Notes: generated from the letters alone by a model not told the origin. 64,000 bases of DNA from Larus michahellis (GCF_964199755.1 NC_133903.1:55744739-55808738); one strand, 5' to 3'; counted from the first letter of the stretch, positions 24,561 to 37,400 are shown. Program-made: numbers and translations.

Positions 24561-25369
24561 ACAGCAGCTCACGGTTTCACATTCCCTGTGCTGATGTGCA
24601 AGTGCAGCCGGTGGGATCCAAACCCACCTGTCTGACCCATCACCCAGCCAAGGCCCAGCTTCTTTTGTCTCCCACCTTCCCTTCCTCCCATCTAAAACAC
24701 CACCTTCAGCTCCCACACATTTTTTTTGCAGAGTCTTACTATATGGGTCTTGCAGAAAATTCATTTTTTTACAAAAAAGGGATGAATGTTTCTTCCCCGG
24801 CCGTGTGAGCCATATTGTTGGTGGCTGGGGGAGGCAAACACGTGAAGGGAGGGCATTCGTGGGTGCTCGACCAACGTGACATTGCCACGACATCAAATGT
24901 GGGGAGTCACAAGGCTTGAGGTTACACGCCACAGCAGCAATAAAACCGAGTGTTTGACTTCCATTTGCCTTTAACTAGCCTGGCATCATCTCTCCACGAA
25001 GCGCGCTCCCACCCAGCCCACAGCATGTGTCTGGAAACACACTTGAAGGGTGAAAGAGACACCGGGAAGGACTGTGCCCTTTCCAGGGGGTTGGAGAGCA
25101 TCTCCTCAGGGCTTTGGAAACCGGTGGGAGCAAACGCTTTCCCTCCTGCCTGCCCAGGGCACCGCGGGTCTTCGTTAACAGCACCCTCTGCCCCAGGGCT
25201 GCCGCTGCAGACCCCGCGCTGGGCTCTCGGGAAGGGTGGGTGCGACGGCTGTTATCACCCATAGGTGCACGAGCAACCACCCTGTCTGCAGCAAAATACA
25301 GGTAAATCCTCGCAGCAACCCCAAAGCACAGTCTTAGGGCTGGGGGAGCGCGCCCTGGGATCAGAGGTG
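24561..25369. other. Intergenic sequence between minisatellites and CR1
   Basis: Unique sequence of mixed composition. No gene or RNA recognised. Confidence 0.6.
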
Positions 25370-25873
25370 TCATAGAATCACAGCATGGTTTGGGCTGGAA
25401 GGGACCTTAAAGGCCACCCAGTGGCACCCCCTGCCCTGGGCAGGGACACCTCCCACCAGCCCAGGTTGCTCCAAGCCCCGGCCAACCTGGCCTTGAACCC
25501 CTCCAGGGATGGGGCAGCCACAGCTTCTCTGGGCAACCTGGGCCAGGGGCTCACCGCCCTCACAGCCAACAATTTCTGCCTCACATCTCATCTCAGTCTC
25601 CCCTCTTCCACTGTAAAACCCTTCCCCCTCGTCCCATGGCTCCCCTCCCTGCTCCAGAGTCCCTCCCCAGCTTTCCTGGAGCCCCTTTAGGGCCTGGCAG
25701 GGGCTGGAAGGTCTCCCCGGAGCCTTCTCTTCTCCAGGCTGAACCCCCCCAGCTCTCTCAGCCTGTCCTCCCAGCAGAGGGGCTCCAGCCCTCCCAGCAT
25801 CTCCGGGGCCTCCTCTGGCCCCGCTCCAACACCTCCGTGTCTCTCCAGTGCTGAGGGCTCCAGAGCTGGAGGT
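25370..25873 (-). mobile_element. CR1 LINE 3' fragment (about 500 bp, minus orientation)
   Basis: On the - strand it reads as avian CR1. It runs from the ggagagacacggaggtgttg region through gacaggctgagagagctggg, ggttcaaggccaggttgg and gggaggtgtccctgccc to the terminal ttctatga. It is nearly identical to the + strand copy at 53076-53615, so both are probably young. Open frames inside it are remnants or chance frames, not functional ORF2. Confidence 0.95.
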
Positions 25874-28800
25874 AGGAAGAATTTGCAGCAGAACAGCGGT
25901 AAGAATATTTATGCCTTAAACCAGCATATTTTTTCCATAACCTCCTTCTCAGCTGAGCTGTTTGGGTGAAACCTTCCCGCGCCCAGAAAAAACCAGCCCA
26001 AGGGGGGCACCTGTCAGAAGGCGGCCGCGGGGCCGGGTGGTGCCCGGCTGGGGTGTGGGGCGATGTCCCCGAGGGTGCCCACGCCAGACGCGCCCCGCGC
26101 AGAGAACAGGGTCCCCCCCGCCCTGGGTTCTGCCGGAGCCGCGCGGGTTTGTGCCAATTCGGCTCCCAGGGTTTGCTCCTGCGTGGTCAGGACTGTCGGG
26201 TTTTTTTTTTTTTAAACTATTTAAAGTTTATAAACCATCGCCCCTAGAGGGAAAAACACGTTTGAAGTATTGTTGGATTTCGAGCAGTGCAAAAATTCCC
26301 GGTTTATCTTCCAGTGGAGCTTCCCAGCCCAGAACTGCGGGATACCTGGGGCTGTGCTCCCCCAGAAGCCCCCCCAGAGCCGGCGCCGGAGCAGAAACCA
26401 CATGCCTCTCCGCCTCACTTTATCTTGTTTTGCTGCGGATCACAGGTAATCCCAGTCTTTTTCTTGGAATTTCTTTTTTTCCCCCTTGCTAATTGATGGT
26501 CTAATTAAGCCGATGCTTAAACTACAGGGAAGAGGGGAAGAGCGCGGGAGCTCGGAGCCTGCGTTTCTTGGTGCTAACGTCTGACGAGGGGACAGTGTCC
26601 AAACGCGTGAAATTTCTTTGAAATACCCACAGCCGACACTGTTCCGAGTGAGTTTATTTGACATTTGGAAGCTGATGCCTTCTTCAACGCCCCCCCCGCC
26701 CCCGGCATGCTGCTGAGCCTCCTTTGCACCCTTGGGGTGCAGCGTTTCAAGGGAACGAAGGGCTTTCTGGGCAGAATTGGAGGAAATGGTGGTTTTGGGG
26801 CTCCCCTGCGTGTGTGTGCCCAGGGGCCAGATCCTGCCCGGCCTTCCCAGAGACGGGGGGGCTCATCCCTGCTGCCCCATCCCCGCACCCGACGGGGATG
26901 CTGCAGGCGGTGGGGTGCCCGGGGGCACATGGGGAGCCCCATCCCCACCCTGGCAGCGTGTCCGAGGCCGAAGCCCTTTGGGATCAAATCCAAAATGGTC
27001 TGTGATGAATAATCTCCCGGGCCAGGCGCGCGGTGTGAGTTGGGGGCTGCTGGCCGCAAACCCCCGTGGCCTGTGGGGCGCACGGGGACTTCGCCGGGGG
27101 TCCTGAATGCCTTCTTTCCAGCCAAAAAAAAAAAAAAAGTAATTAACAATGTTCCCTCTGCTGACTCTTTTCTGCGGAGTTGGGCGGTTTGTCCCTTTCA
27201 GGCCCAGCAATGGCGACAGCCCGGGGGGGCTCGGGGGGGTCCCCACCGCGAAGGGCTGGAGCATCCCCTGGACGGCCCTCAGCTGCGCCTCGGCCCCTGG
27301 GGCGTGGGGCTGGGGCAGGTGATTAACCTGATTAGCCCCTGATTAGCAGGGGTGTGGGTGGGGGCTGGGAGGAGCTCCTGCTGCAGGGGAGACCGCTGAG
27401 AGGAAGAGGAGGCTGTGGAGGAAGGTTGGTGGAGAAGGTGTCCATCCTGGCCGGGCAGAGGTGGGTTTCGGTGGCTGCTCCACCAGCGGTGCCGGTAAAA
27501 GGGAATTTGGGAGCTCGGCGCCTCTTCGCAGAGCGATTTGCGGCGAGGCGGAGCAGGAATCCCAGCGCCGGGCGTGCGTGGGGTTCCCATCCTGCCTTTG
27601 CGCCCCAGGGCCTACCCTAATTACCTCCGCTTACATGACAGCTATTAAATATGGCAGAGTTGGCTCCGGCAGCGTTAAATCTCTCCTCGAGCGTGCACTT
27701 TGTGCCTCCGCTCTGCCAACGCCCCCGTGCCACGGGGGCACCCAGCTGCTGCTTGGTGCGAGGGCCCCGCTTGGAAAAATGTGATTTTTTTGGGGGGTAC
27801 GGAGCAGGGTTGCCGGCTCCGGCGCGTGGGTGCCGGCCGCCCGCCGTGTCCCGCTCGTCCCCGGTGATGGAGGCGGTCGGTCCCACCAGGCGCCGCGCTC
27901 GGTTTGAGGGGAACCACTGCCCCTTCCCAACCCTGTCGTGACTTGTGCCGCGGTGGCGACCGGGGGGAGTTGCTCGCGCCGAGGACGGTTTGGGGTCCGG
28001 CGGGATGCTGCTGTGCTGGTCCTCAGCCCGGGCTGGGCGCTTTGCGGGGGGCGCTTGGCACTATAGAGTGTGTTCAACGGGGCGCCGCTTGGGTGCGAGC
28101 CATGGTTTTGTGCCCCCAGGGCTGTTCCCTGTGTGCTGGGGGGGGAGCGGGGGTCCAGGGCATGCCTGTGCTCCTGTCGCTTCCCCGGCGAGCTTCTTCC
28201 ACGCTCAAGTTTTTCCTCTTCTCTGAGGAGCCTGGTGCTTAGAGTCCGCCTTTAAATGTGGGATAAGCAGATTTTCCCCGGTGCTTTTGGCACCCCGTCG
28301 GGGTTCTCCTCCCTCTCCAAGCGAGCGTCCCGTGGGTGAGGGCTCGTTCACGGGGGTCCCGGCTCACTCCCGCATCCCTCGCGTCTCTCCTCGGAGCGGC
28401 TCAGTGAGATGGAAAGGGCTCGGCGGCTTTTTGCGCGTGGGAAAACTGGGGATAAATAGAGCAAAAAAAAAAAAAATCTAATAGAGCAGAAGGTAACGGG
28501 CTTCATTGTGGAGCGAGGAGCAGCTGCGTCCCGACAGGGGCCCCGCACCAGGGGATGCGCGGGGGTGCGGGGGCTGCTCCTCTCCCCCTGCCAGGCCAGG
28601 GTGCCCCCGCGGCCCCCGGTGCTCACTCCGGGGGGGTGACAACGAGCTCCTGGTGACGGGCAGGAAGGGACAAACCGGGGCCCGGCGGCTGGCAGCGCTC
28701 ATTGCTGCGAGCTCCTCGGGCTGGTCCAGCCCTGCCCCATCCCGGGGGATGCACGTGGAATGCTCTGGCCGCGCAAAACACGATGCAGGGCGGTCGAGCA

Positions 28801-30769
28801 CGGTAGCATCTCGGGGCACAACCGTTTTCGGTTGGGGTTGGCAGGTGGCGGCGTTTCCAAGAAGGTTGTGCGAGCCCTTCTGGTGCTCAGGGCCAGGCCG
28901 ATGGGCTGATCCACCTCCGCAGCCTCCTGGGCCCGTTGAAGGCTTGGGTGAGATACTCCTGGTGGGGCGCTGTGTCTCCCAGCCTCATTCCCTGGTAGGG
29001 AGAAACCCTTAAAACAAGTATTCTTGTAAAAATGTCGCTTTATTAGAGCGCAAATAGCAGCCTGTGCAAGGGTTTGGGTTTGTCTTCAGCTGTTCCACAG
29101 CAAAGCACAAACATCCGTGTTCTCCTGCGTCCCAGGATTTACAACCTCCGGCAAACGCGCACCGAGCTCCAGCGCCCGGCACGGAGAAAACTAGTTTTAT
29201 AGGGGGAAAAACAGTTGAACTTAGTTAGAAAGTCTGTTATGCAGGTGATGGGGGAGAAACCCGCGGTGATGGGAGCTCCCGGCGATGGGGCTGCCGGGGC
29301 GTCCGCCCTCGGCCATCCACCGCCCTTCCACCTGGGACGGATAAAGGGATGAGCTTATTTTTAGTAAAGGTTTAATTATGGTTTAGCGAAAGGGTCGCAG
29401 AGCCACGTACGGGGAGATGTAAACAATCCACCGGCTGCCCGTCGCTGCCGTTAATGCCGGGGGATTTGCCGGGGCCGGGCCCAGCGCGGGGCTGAGGTTG
29501 CCGGATTGGGGCTTTATTTAGCAAATCCCCGGTCGCGCTGCGCCCCGGGGCACCCGGCTCCTCCGCTCCTGGTGCCTGTCACATGGACCTACAGCATGAC
29601 TCTGCTTGGAGATGAGTAATGCACTCCGGTGACTCATTTTCTGCCTTTTTGTGCTTTTTTTTTTTTTAAATCCATTGACTTCGTCGGTTGATGTTTACTT
29701 GCAGCTTCCTACCGCGTATCCTTCAGGAGCTGCCTGATATTTCCAGGGTTTTTTGCTGAGAAACGTCCGTGTGTCAGCTGGAGGGGTTGGAAATCGCTTG
29801 GAAATCCGTAAATGCCAATTTTACCTGGAAATGAGAGGGGTTTGCCGGCGCTGCCCTCCCTGGGGAGACGGGTGTCCTCCAGTGATGACCCGGCCTTTGG
29901 GAAGAGCCCGTGCAGGGAGCAGGTTCCTGATGTCGTTAGCGGCGGGTTAATTTTGCCCTCGGGAAGATGAGGTTTCGGTCTCGGCACGTGGCAGGAATTG
30001 TTTGATAAGGTGGAGGCATCCTGCAGAGCCCCCCAAAGCTGGAGCTGGGCTGTGGGTAGCGATAACCCAGGAGTTTCCCACCTGTGCTGATGGTGCAACG
30101 TGGAGGCTGCCATAAATCAGTGCGGAAATGGAGGAATTTGGGGAAGATAACTTATTTATCCATTGCCCAGCTTGGGAGAGGGTTTGCAGGGGAAGTTACA
30201 GCTCTTCTCACTTATTTAAGGAATATAACCCCTGTCGAGGAGCACCCCGACAAGCGTGGGAGGTGGGCTGCCGCGTCTGTCCCGGCTGGAAGCAGAGCCG
30301 CTGGGATGCGGGACGGCTGCGGCAAAAAAAAAAGTGTTATTTAGTGGAAAGGTGTTATTTCACTGCGGACGCGGCAGGTGTGTGCCCATCACCTGGGCAT
30401 CCGGCCACCTGTGCCAGCCCGGTGCCTCGGCAGGTTTTGGGGCTGGTCCGGGGCAGCGGAGCGGCGTTGGGCGCGTTGCGCTCGCCCGGGGATTACAGGC
30501 GGATTTCCCGGAGGCGCCGGGCACCCTCCCCGCTGAAAGCGCAGGGCGCAGGATCTCCTTGCGGGGATTAAATCAACCATCTGTTAAATAATCCCGTCCC
30601 TCCGCCCGGGCTGCGGCGGCGTTTCGCGCCGACTGGGGTGGGTGAGGGCTGCGGGCCGGGGACACTTTGGGGCCGGGGACACTCTGTGCCAGAGACCCTG
30701 TTGTGGCGTCAAAGCTCATTTCCCCACTGGTGTATCCAAACCATCAGAGGTGCTTGGCCTTTGGATTTT
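25874..30769. other. Intergenic GC-rich sequence with scattered AT-rich islands
   Basis: No gene recognised. GC-rich CpG-containing DNA is broken by short TAAT-rich islands (about 26.48-26.53, 27.14-27.15, 27.60-27.66 and 29.34-29.39 kb) and an AP-1-like inverted pair near 29612-29637. These look like candidate conserved non-coding elements, but that cannot be shown from one sequence. Open frames of up to 191 codons overlap on both strands and are not credible. Confidence 0.5.
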
Positions 30770-30972
30770 TTTTTAATGGGGAAAAAAATGGGATTAAATG
30801 GGATTTTTTTGTTTTTTATTTTTAAATGAGGAAGAAAGAGATTTTTTGTTTTTTTCAATGGGGGGAAAAATGGGATTTTTTGTTTTTTTCAATGGGGGGA
30901 AAAAAATGGGATTTTTATGTTTTTCAATGGGGGAAAAAAATGGGATTTTTATGTTTTTCAATGGGGGGAAAT
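30770..30972. repeat. About 35-bp minisatellite, about 5 imperfect copies
   Basis: A unit of the form ttttcaatggggggaaaaaa followed by atgggatttttatg repeats about five times with length changes in its G, A and T runs. It is followed by a (GTTT)n stretch to about 31018. It gives spurious Phe/Gly/Lys frames. Confidence 0.85.
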
Positions 30973-31721
30973 GTGTTTGGTGTATTTTGTTTTTTTTTGT
31001 TTGTTTGTTTGTTTTTTAAATGGGGGGAATAAAAATGGGTTGGGTTGTTGGTGCTGGTGGTTGTAATCCCCGTCTTTGGGTGCCGAGCTGCGTCCGTGGC
31101 CTTGGTGACAAACCCACCTGTGTCCCCAGCCCCCGGGGTGGGGCTGTCCCCACTGTCCCTCGCAGCCGTGGGGGCTGTTTCAGGTGACCCCAGGACACGG
31201 CTCCCCTTCTCGCAGCCGTGCCTGGGGGATAAATCAGTGCAAGTGGTCCTGCAGCATCTTTTCTGCCAGCGAAAAAATTATCTAAGTGAGCTTTTGGAGC
31301 TGGTTAAAGCAATTTTTGCCTATTTTGTGTCTTGCGTATTTATTGGGGTAATTCTAGCAGTGTCCCGCGTCCCTCCAGCGTTGGCGTTGCCTGTCACCTC
31401 CTTGGAGCAGCTCTGAGAGGTGCTTTTCCAGCTGGCGAGGGTCGCACACCCCCTTGGTTGGGGGGGTACCGGGGGGGCTGCATGTCGGGGCTGCCAGGGA
31501 GAAATGGGGGGACGTGGCGGTTTGCTGGGACAGGCTCGTACCATCCGGCTCGTAGGATGCTGGCGGTGGCATACGGGGGGGTCCCCAGATGCTGGGGCTC
31601 AGCTCTTGCAGCCCCCCCCCTTCCCTCCCCAGCCTCTTTTGTTCCCCGCTCTGGCAATGCTTCGGCTGCTCTTCGGGCGACACGAATTCCCAGGCGCTCT
31701 CGGAAGGCGGTCGGGGAGAAA

Positions 31722-31745
31722 TTTTTTTTTTTTTTTTTTTTTTTT
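31722..31745. repeat. Poly(T) tract, 24 bases
   Basis: Uninterrupted homopolymer just upstream of the candidate SGIP1 promoter. Its length is prone to sequencing and replication slippage. Confidence 0.9.
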
Positions 31746-31785
31746 CTTCCCCGCATCATCCTTTCGGGGCTAATTGCTGGCGATG

Positions 31786-31793
31786 TGACGTCA
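31786..31793. promoter_or_regulatory. Perfect cAMP-response element (TGACGTCA) upstream of SGIP1
   Basis: Full palindromic CREB/ATF consensus inside a CpG-rich context, 785 bp upstream of the SGIP1 start codon. CpG-island CREs near start sites are the class most often bound by CREB in neurons (general knowledge). Binding here is inferred. Confidence 0.45.
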
Positions 31794-32146
31794 GCCCCAT
31801 GGATTTCTCTCTTGAATGGCTGCGGGAGAGGCGAGGAGGGCCGGCCGCCCGCCGATGTGCGCCCAAGCTCGCAGCCGAGCGCGCCGGGGCTCGCACCCGC
31901 CGCTGACGGAGCGAGCTCTGCCGCCTTATCCAGGCTGGATTTATCTTTTTTTACCCCCCACCTTCATCATTCCCAGCCGGTCTCCCCTCACGCTCCTAAT
32001 CTGACAGCGCCCGGTAATTAATCTGGCTCCCCCAGCCGCTGCGATAGGATTAGAGGGAGGGGAAGTGCGTCACGAGGTACGAAGAGGGGGTTATGCTTTT
32101 GGTGAAAGTGGTGGAGGGGGAAATGATAAATAAATAAATAATAATT

Positions 32147-32177
32147 AAAAAAAAAAAAAAAAGAAAAAAAAAAAAAA
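32147..32177. repeat. Poly(A) tract, about 31 bases, one interruption
   Basis: A-run with a single G, preceded by (AAAT)n. It lies within the candidate SGIP1 5' region. Confidence 0.85.
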
Positions 32178-32535
32178 GGGAAATAGGTTGGTGTGTTCCC
32201 GGGGAGGGGGGGTTGTGTCGGGAGCGAGCGCGCATGTGAGGAGGTGCGGGGTGGGAGGGAGCGGCTGCGCTGCTGCCAGCGCCGGGGCTCGTCCTCCCTT
32301 TCTCTCAGCATCCTCCGGTGATCCTGGAGGTGATACAGGCACAGCAGCATCCATGGCCTGCCCGTAGCCTCGGCACTCGGGGGTGGCTTTTTCCCCCCAC
32401 CCCCCCTCCCCTCCTTGTTATTCCTGCACCTAAGCCAGCCGGGGATCAGAAGCGTTTGATTTGAGGGCTTGCGTTAAGCATCTGGTAACCGGGATCGTGT
32501 TCTCCTGTATTTTTTTTATTTTTTTTTTTTTTCAG

Positions 32536-32570
32536 GCTCCTTGGAAATTGAGGAATGCAAGTCTGCCACC
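32536..32570 (+). other. SGIP1: SGIP1 5' UTR part of start-codon exon
   Basis: 35 bases between a very strong pyrimidine tract plus CAG acceptor and the start codon. The last six bases, gccacc, form an optimal Kozak context. Confidence 0.85.
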
Positions 32571-32580
32571 ATGATGGAAG
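32571..32580 (+). CDS. SGIP1: SGIP1 start-codon exon, 10 coding bases (MMEG)
   Basis: ATGATGGAAG followed by the donor GTAGGT. It encodes Met-Met-Glu and the first base of Gly4, completed by the next exon (G/GA). The start is fixed by the gccacc Kozak sequence, the match to the SGIP1 N-terminus MMEG and the splice phase. Far too short for ordinary ORF calling. Confidence 0.93.
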
Positions 32581-34450
32581 GTAGGTGATGATCTGAGCAT
32601 GTCTTTCTGGCTCGCTGGAGTTTTTAAAGCAATGGTGGAGGAAGGAGGATGCTCTGAACCTGTGCTTGTGAATCCTTTTTTTTTAAAAAAAAAAAAAACC
32701 AACATAAAATAATATAAAAAAAATAAAATCCTCCCCTCCCCCTCATCCCAATCGAACCGAAGCACCCTGCCGGCGGATGGTGATGGTGTTATAATAATAT
32801 CCATCCCATCGGCTTCTTTGCGGTTCCATGCCCAGCCCTGTGCGGGCAGCTGGGGGGATGCGACCCCCCGGCCCCTCCGGCTGGCGAGCGGCAGCCTGGG
32901 CAGGGAGAGGGAGCCCAGGCCTCGCCATTGAGGTCTTTTAAGCGTTATTTTACCCCCTGCTTGGAAACGCGCTTTCCCAGCCTGCCGTGATGCACAGGGG
33001 ATGAGTTGAAGTGTTATCTGCACGCACAGAGCGGGGGCTGCGAAGCCTGTCCGTGACAGATGGGATTCTGTGGTTTTCCAGTGTTAGCTGTAGGGATGAG
33101 CAGCTTCTCGGTGGGAAACGAGGATATTTGAGTTTAAGGCAATTTTTGCCATGTTGGTGCCCCTGGTTTGAAGATGCAGGCTCCGGGGAGGAGGGGTGGG
33201 GGGGATGCTGGGTTGAGGCTTATTGGAATAAAAAAGGAAATGAGAAGGAAATATGGGCTCCGGGCACCAGATACTTCAGGCAGCGTTGCGAGACTGTGCG
33301 TCTGATCGTGTGTGGGAAAAGCCCCTGGGCATTTCTTAAAGAAATTTTAACCCGGGTCGTTTGTCTCAGCTGTATGTAAAGCGCTTTTTTTTTTTTTTTC
33401 TTTTAATGCCTTCTGGAGTAATATGCAGGGAAAGGAAAACTCTTTAATTTTTATTTTTTTTTTTTTTAGCAGAATACATACTTCAGGGCCAACAAGACCA
33501 AAATATTCTGGGGTGGGTTTTTTTGTGGTGTGTTTTTTTTGGTTTGCCTTTTTTTTTTTTTTATGGCCCTTTGGTGGAGGCAGAGCCGCATCCAGCGCTG
33601 GGCTCGCGGCGCTGCCGGCATGTTCACCAGCGGCTCCCCGGCCTCGTGAGATGACAGGCAGAAATTGGGCTGCCTCCCGGCGTCTCCCTGTGAATCCCGG
33701 TCTGCCGCCTTGCCCAAATTCACCTGGAAAGGCGTCGGGCTCCGCGTAACCGAGACGTCTTGTATTGACTTAAAATATTTGCCTAACCTCGGCAATTCCG
33801 GTGCTGTAAAGGCCATGTGGGAACACGCAGGAATTGCTGCTTGTCATTTTTTTATTTTTTTTTTGACTCCTTGGTGTTAAGGGAATAAGCGTCGTCGTCC
33901 CTTGGTATGAGGAAATGCCTTCAGTGTCTTCTCGATTACTGACGATGAAGTCTGAAGCGAAAGAGGTTTAATTTTAGGCCGTGACATCGAACTCATCCCG
34001 GCGTGCTCGCATACGTGACACGTTGGGAACCAGGCACGCGGCCTGTGCGAGGACGGGTAATTTTAGTGAAGACGTCGTTAACAACACGGTTCCCCTGAAA
34101 AGCAGAGGAATTAATGTAGATAAATTGAAGCTGGCCTGCTGTAATTCCTGGTTTGGGTTACTTAACTAGTCTTTGAGGCTGGTTGAGGGGGAAGGCGGTT
34201 GGGTTTTTTGTTTGTGTGGGCTGTTTTTTTTTTTTACTGTTTGGGCTAAAATCCGTAAGGATTTTTGCCTTGCTTGTGAAATGCCCGGGGTTTGCCACGG
34301 AGCGGGATCCTTGGCCGCCCTGGCCCGGGCGGGGGGATGCAGGCAAGGGGGCCCCGGCCCTGGAATGGGGAGGTCGGCCAAGACCCAGGCAGCCGGTTCC
34401 TCGGGCTCTGGCGGACGCGGAATCACTTCTCATGAACCAGTCTGGCGTTT

Positions 34451-34474
34451 AAAAAAAAAAAAAAAAAAAAAAAA
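34451..34474. repeat. Poly(A) tract, 24 bases
   Basis: Uninterrupted A-run not preceded by any recognisable retroposed sequence. Confidence 0.9.
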
Positions 34475-37400
34475 TAATACCAGCCACAAAAAGTTTCCCC
34501 ATTACCTGTGATATTAAACTCCCTAACGTGTTCCCCAACTAGCTAATGCGTACAGGAACCTGGAATGGAAGCGGGAAAATAGCATTAGGGGAAATAATTA
34601 GTGGTTTTGATTAATTTTTCAAACAGTTGGAAACTGGCTCTATGGGTGGAGTAGTGAAACTTTTGTGACCGATATCCTACTGGCACCTTGCAGAGATGCT
34701 TCGTTTTAATATGAGAACGCTTGCAAATGTGCCTAGCTTAATTTGATCTGAAACTTTTAAACCTGCACAAGATGCCTATAGCTCCCTGCAGTAAAACTGC
34801 TGAAGGGTTTTTATTAGTATTGTAATGACTTAAATCCCTCGTCTCGCCAAGAGGTTGGAGGCTGTGCTGGAAGCCCAGGGTGGAGCCCGGGGAGGAGCTG
34901 GGCTGTGGCTCCCCCGGGATGCAGAACACGGGGCCACCCGGCATCACCCACGGCCGGCGGGATGGACCTGGCTCTGTTGATGGTTTCGCATCATCTTCTG
35001 TGGAAACAGGAGAATTTGGCTCCTTGGGAATGATGGAGGATGTGCAATTTGCGCTAGTTTGTGCTGAACCCAGTATGGAATTTTCTCACGGTCGAAGGGG
35101 AGAAAAAGTGCACGATTTTCACTGTGTGCTTAAAAATCACAGTATCTTAAAAAAACTAACCGTGAACGCTCTCTCAAGAAACCAGTCCTCGCTGGGAGAG
35201 CTGAAGACGTGCCATACGGTGTCTCAACCACCAGCAGGGCATGGTCCTCTGGGGTGAGGTGGGCACAAGCGTTGCCGTTGATCACCGTCTGTGTTGGGGA
35301 TGGTTTTGTCGCACGTGGCCTCCCTCGTGCAAGTGGAAATTAGGAGTTGGGGATGGGGGCTAAACCCCTCCCCCCAGCTTTGAAATGATAAAAATAACCT
35401 GCGGCAAAACTGTGTTGTATGTCAGCATTAGGTCCGGGACCCAAAGCGCTGCTGGAAAGGGCCCACCACATGCTGGAAAGGTCTCCGTGTGCGTGGCAGT
35501 AGATGTGAGAGGTATTTAGATGTTCCCTCTGATTGTAAAATAAGTCGCCAGCGCTCAGAAATGCGCTGGGCATGTCGTTAAGGTAAACATCCGTGCACAA
35601 GAACAAGTTTATCTGCTTTTGTTTCATCCATCTGTTGCATCTCCGATGTACTGAAGGTATTTTGTACGGCTTAATTAGGTTTTGAAATCGCTGCTGCAAC
35701 GTGGCACGCGAGCCAGAAGCTCGGCGATGTTCGGGAAGATTAGACGACCGTTTGGCTGACGGGAGCAGCCGTGGCTACGTTAGAGAAGGTCGTTCCTTCT
35801 TCTGTGGGAGATGGTACCTGCGTTTTTTCCAGAGCCCAAACCAGATGTTTGATGGGGAGAAGCTTTCACAGAGTGGAAATTTCTCGTGCCTCGCTTCTCC
35901 AGGCTTTTTTGCACCTTTTTCTGGAGAGTTTGATCACTCTGGGAACTTCCATGGATGACTGGTTGCATCCGAAATGGCAAAAAAAGTCTTACTTCATCTT
36001 TTAGCAATGGTTGTCTCCAAGCCTCATGTTTTCATCGTGCTGAACAGGTAGTACTGGGACCAGAGGCATCTAATGGCACACAAAAAAGCTTTTTTTTCTT
36101 GGTTAGGCAAGAAAATCACCTTTATTATGTTTTAGGTGGTCTCGTTTCAGTAAAAGGTGTATCTCAATGTGCTTAAGTTGGCTGTGTGACTCGGCATGAA
36201 ATGACCTGGTAGAAACATGTGGTTTTTAATTGAGAAAGCCAATAGCAGGTTTGAGGCAATTAACATAAATTCAGGCACGGATGGAAAAACCATCCCAGAA
36301 AATACGTGAGGACCATAACACCAAGCTAGGCCCCGGATTTTCCAATCTGTTGTTTGAGCTTGGGCTTGCAAAGAGGCTCAGGGCTTGGGCTTGCAGGAGC
36401 ATCTCCGGCCACGTCCTGAGATGCAAGGGGGACTTTTTGAGACCTGCTGGAGCTGCTGCCTAACCAACAGGCCTGACACTGGTGGGGGAACTATTTTTTT
36501 GCACGAACACAAGAGAAGATAACGTTTGCCCCTTCTGTTGGGTGATGTTGTCCCTGAGCCAGCAGCTTGGCTCCCCGTGTAGCCCAGGGTGGGCGCAGGG
36601 CTGGGGACATTTCACCACTTCTTGACTTCAAAGACATACATAAAGCCTTTTTGGGGTGTGTTTGGAGTGTTGATGCTCCCCACGGGCACTGCCTGCGCGG
36701 GAAGACTGACCTTTGGAGCTGCTGAAGATGAAGCGTGTGAAAAATGGGGGTTTGGGGAGCGAAGCAAAGGGCAAGGAGCTCTTTAGCTCTCAGTTTTGTG
36801 GGTTCAAAAGCAGGGGATGTGGTTAGTGTGTCCAGTCCAGATCTGCTCTGGGGAGCATGAAATGGTCCCACGCTGCATCGTGGTGCTTCCAGTGACATCT
36901 CGTGCACTCCGGGTTGGAGCTGGGCTGGCAAAACTGGACCCAAAGAGCATCCCCCATCAATTTTGAATGAACTTGCTCAGCAGTCCCAAGGTCAGGCAGC
37001 TGAACAGGTTGCAGTAGCAACCTCTAGTCTATGGGGAGAGGGGAAAAAAAATTAAAAATCCCTTTTTGCATGTATCCAAACCCTTCCCGCTGAGCTGGTT
37101 TGGGTTTTCCCAGCTCTAGTCCACTGGCAGCGTGTCCCTCCATGCTAAGGGAGGGAAGGCATAAATGGCTCTAGCTCAAAACCAACAACCACCAAGGAAA
37201 AGGCCTTACCCAAACACTGGGAATTTGGGAAATGCTTTGGATTGGGGCTGGTGGCACTTGCCAGTTAAAACCCACATGGTGCCGAAGTGGTGGCGTTGAG
37301 GGTTCAAACGGAAATACAGGCGAGGCAGCAAAACCTGCCGTTTGCCTCCCGCATAAAATGGTCCATGGGATGTGGCGGCTGAAGCAAAACCCAAACAGGG

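Larger units (their letters stand above)
31781..32345 (+). promoter_or_regulatory. SGIP1: Candidate SGIP1 promoter and noncoding first exon region
   Basis: This is the CpG-rich stretch closest to the SGIP1 start codon exon. It holds a perfect CRE (31786-31793), a CRE-like TGCGTCA (32066-32072), and GC-rich runs at 31825-31920 and 32205-32290. The coding exon at 32536 opens with a strong acceptor, so an upstream noncoding exon must exist. Donor-like GAG/GTACGA (32076/32077) and GAG/GTGATA (32329/32330) would both fit. The real start could also lie farther upstream. Confidence 0.35.

Noticed and set aside
25370..25873. Conserved 101-codon frame shared with 53295-53600
   Set aside because: The similarity comes from two copies of the CR1 3' region, which is non-coding or remnant here.
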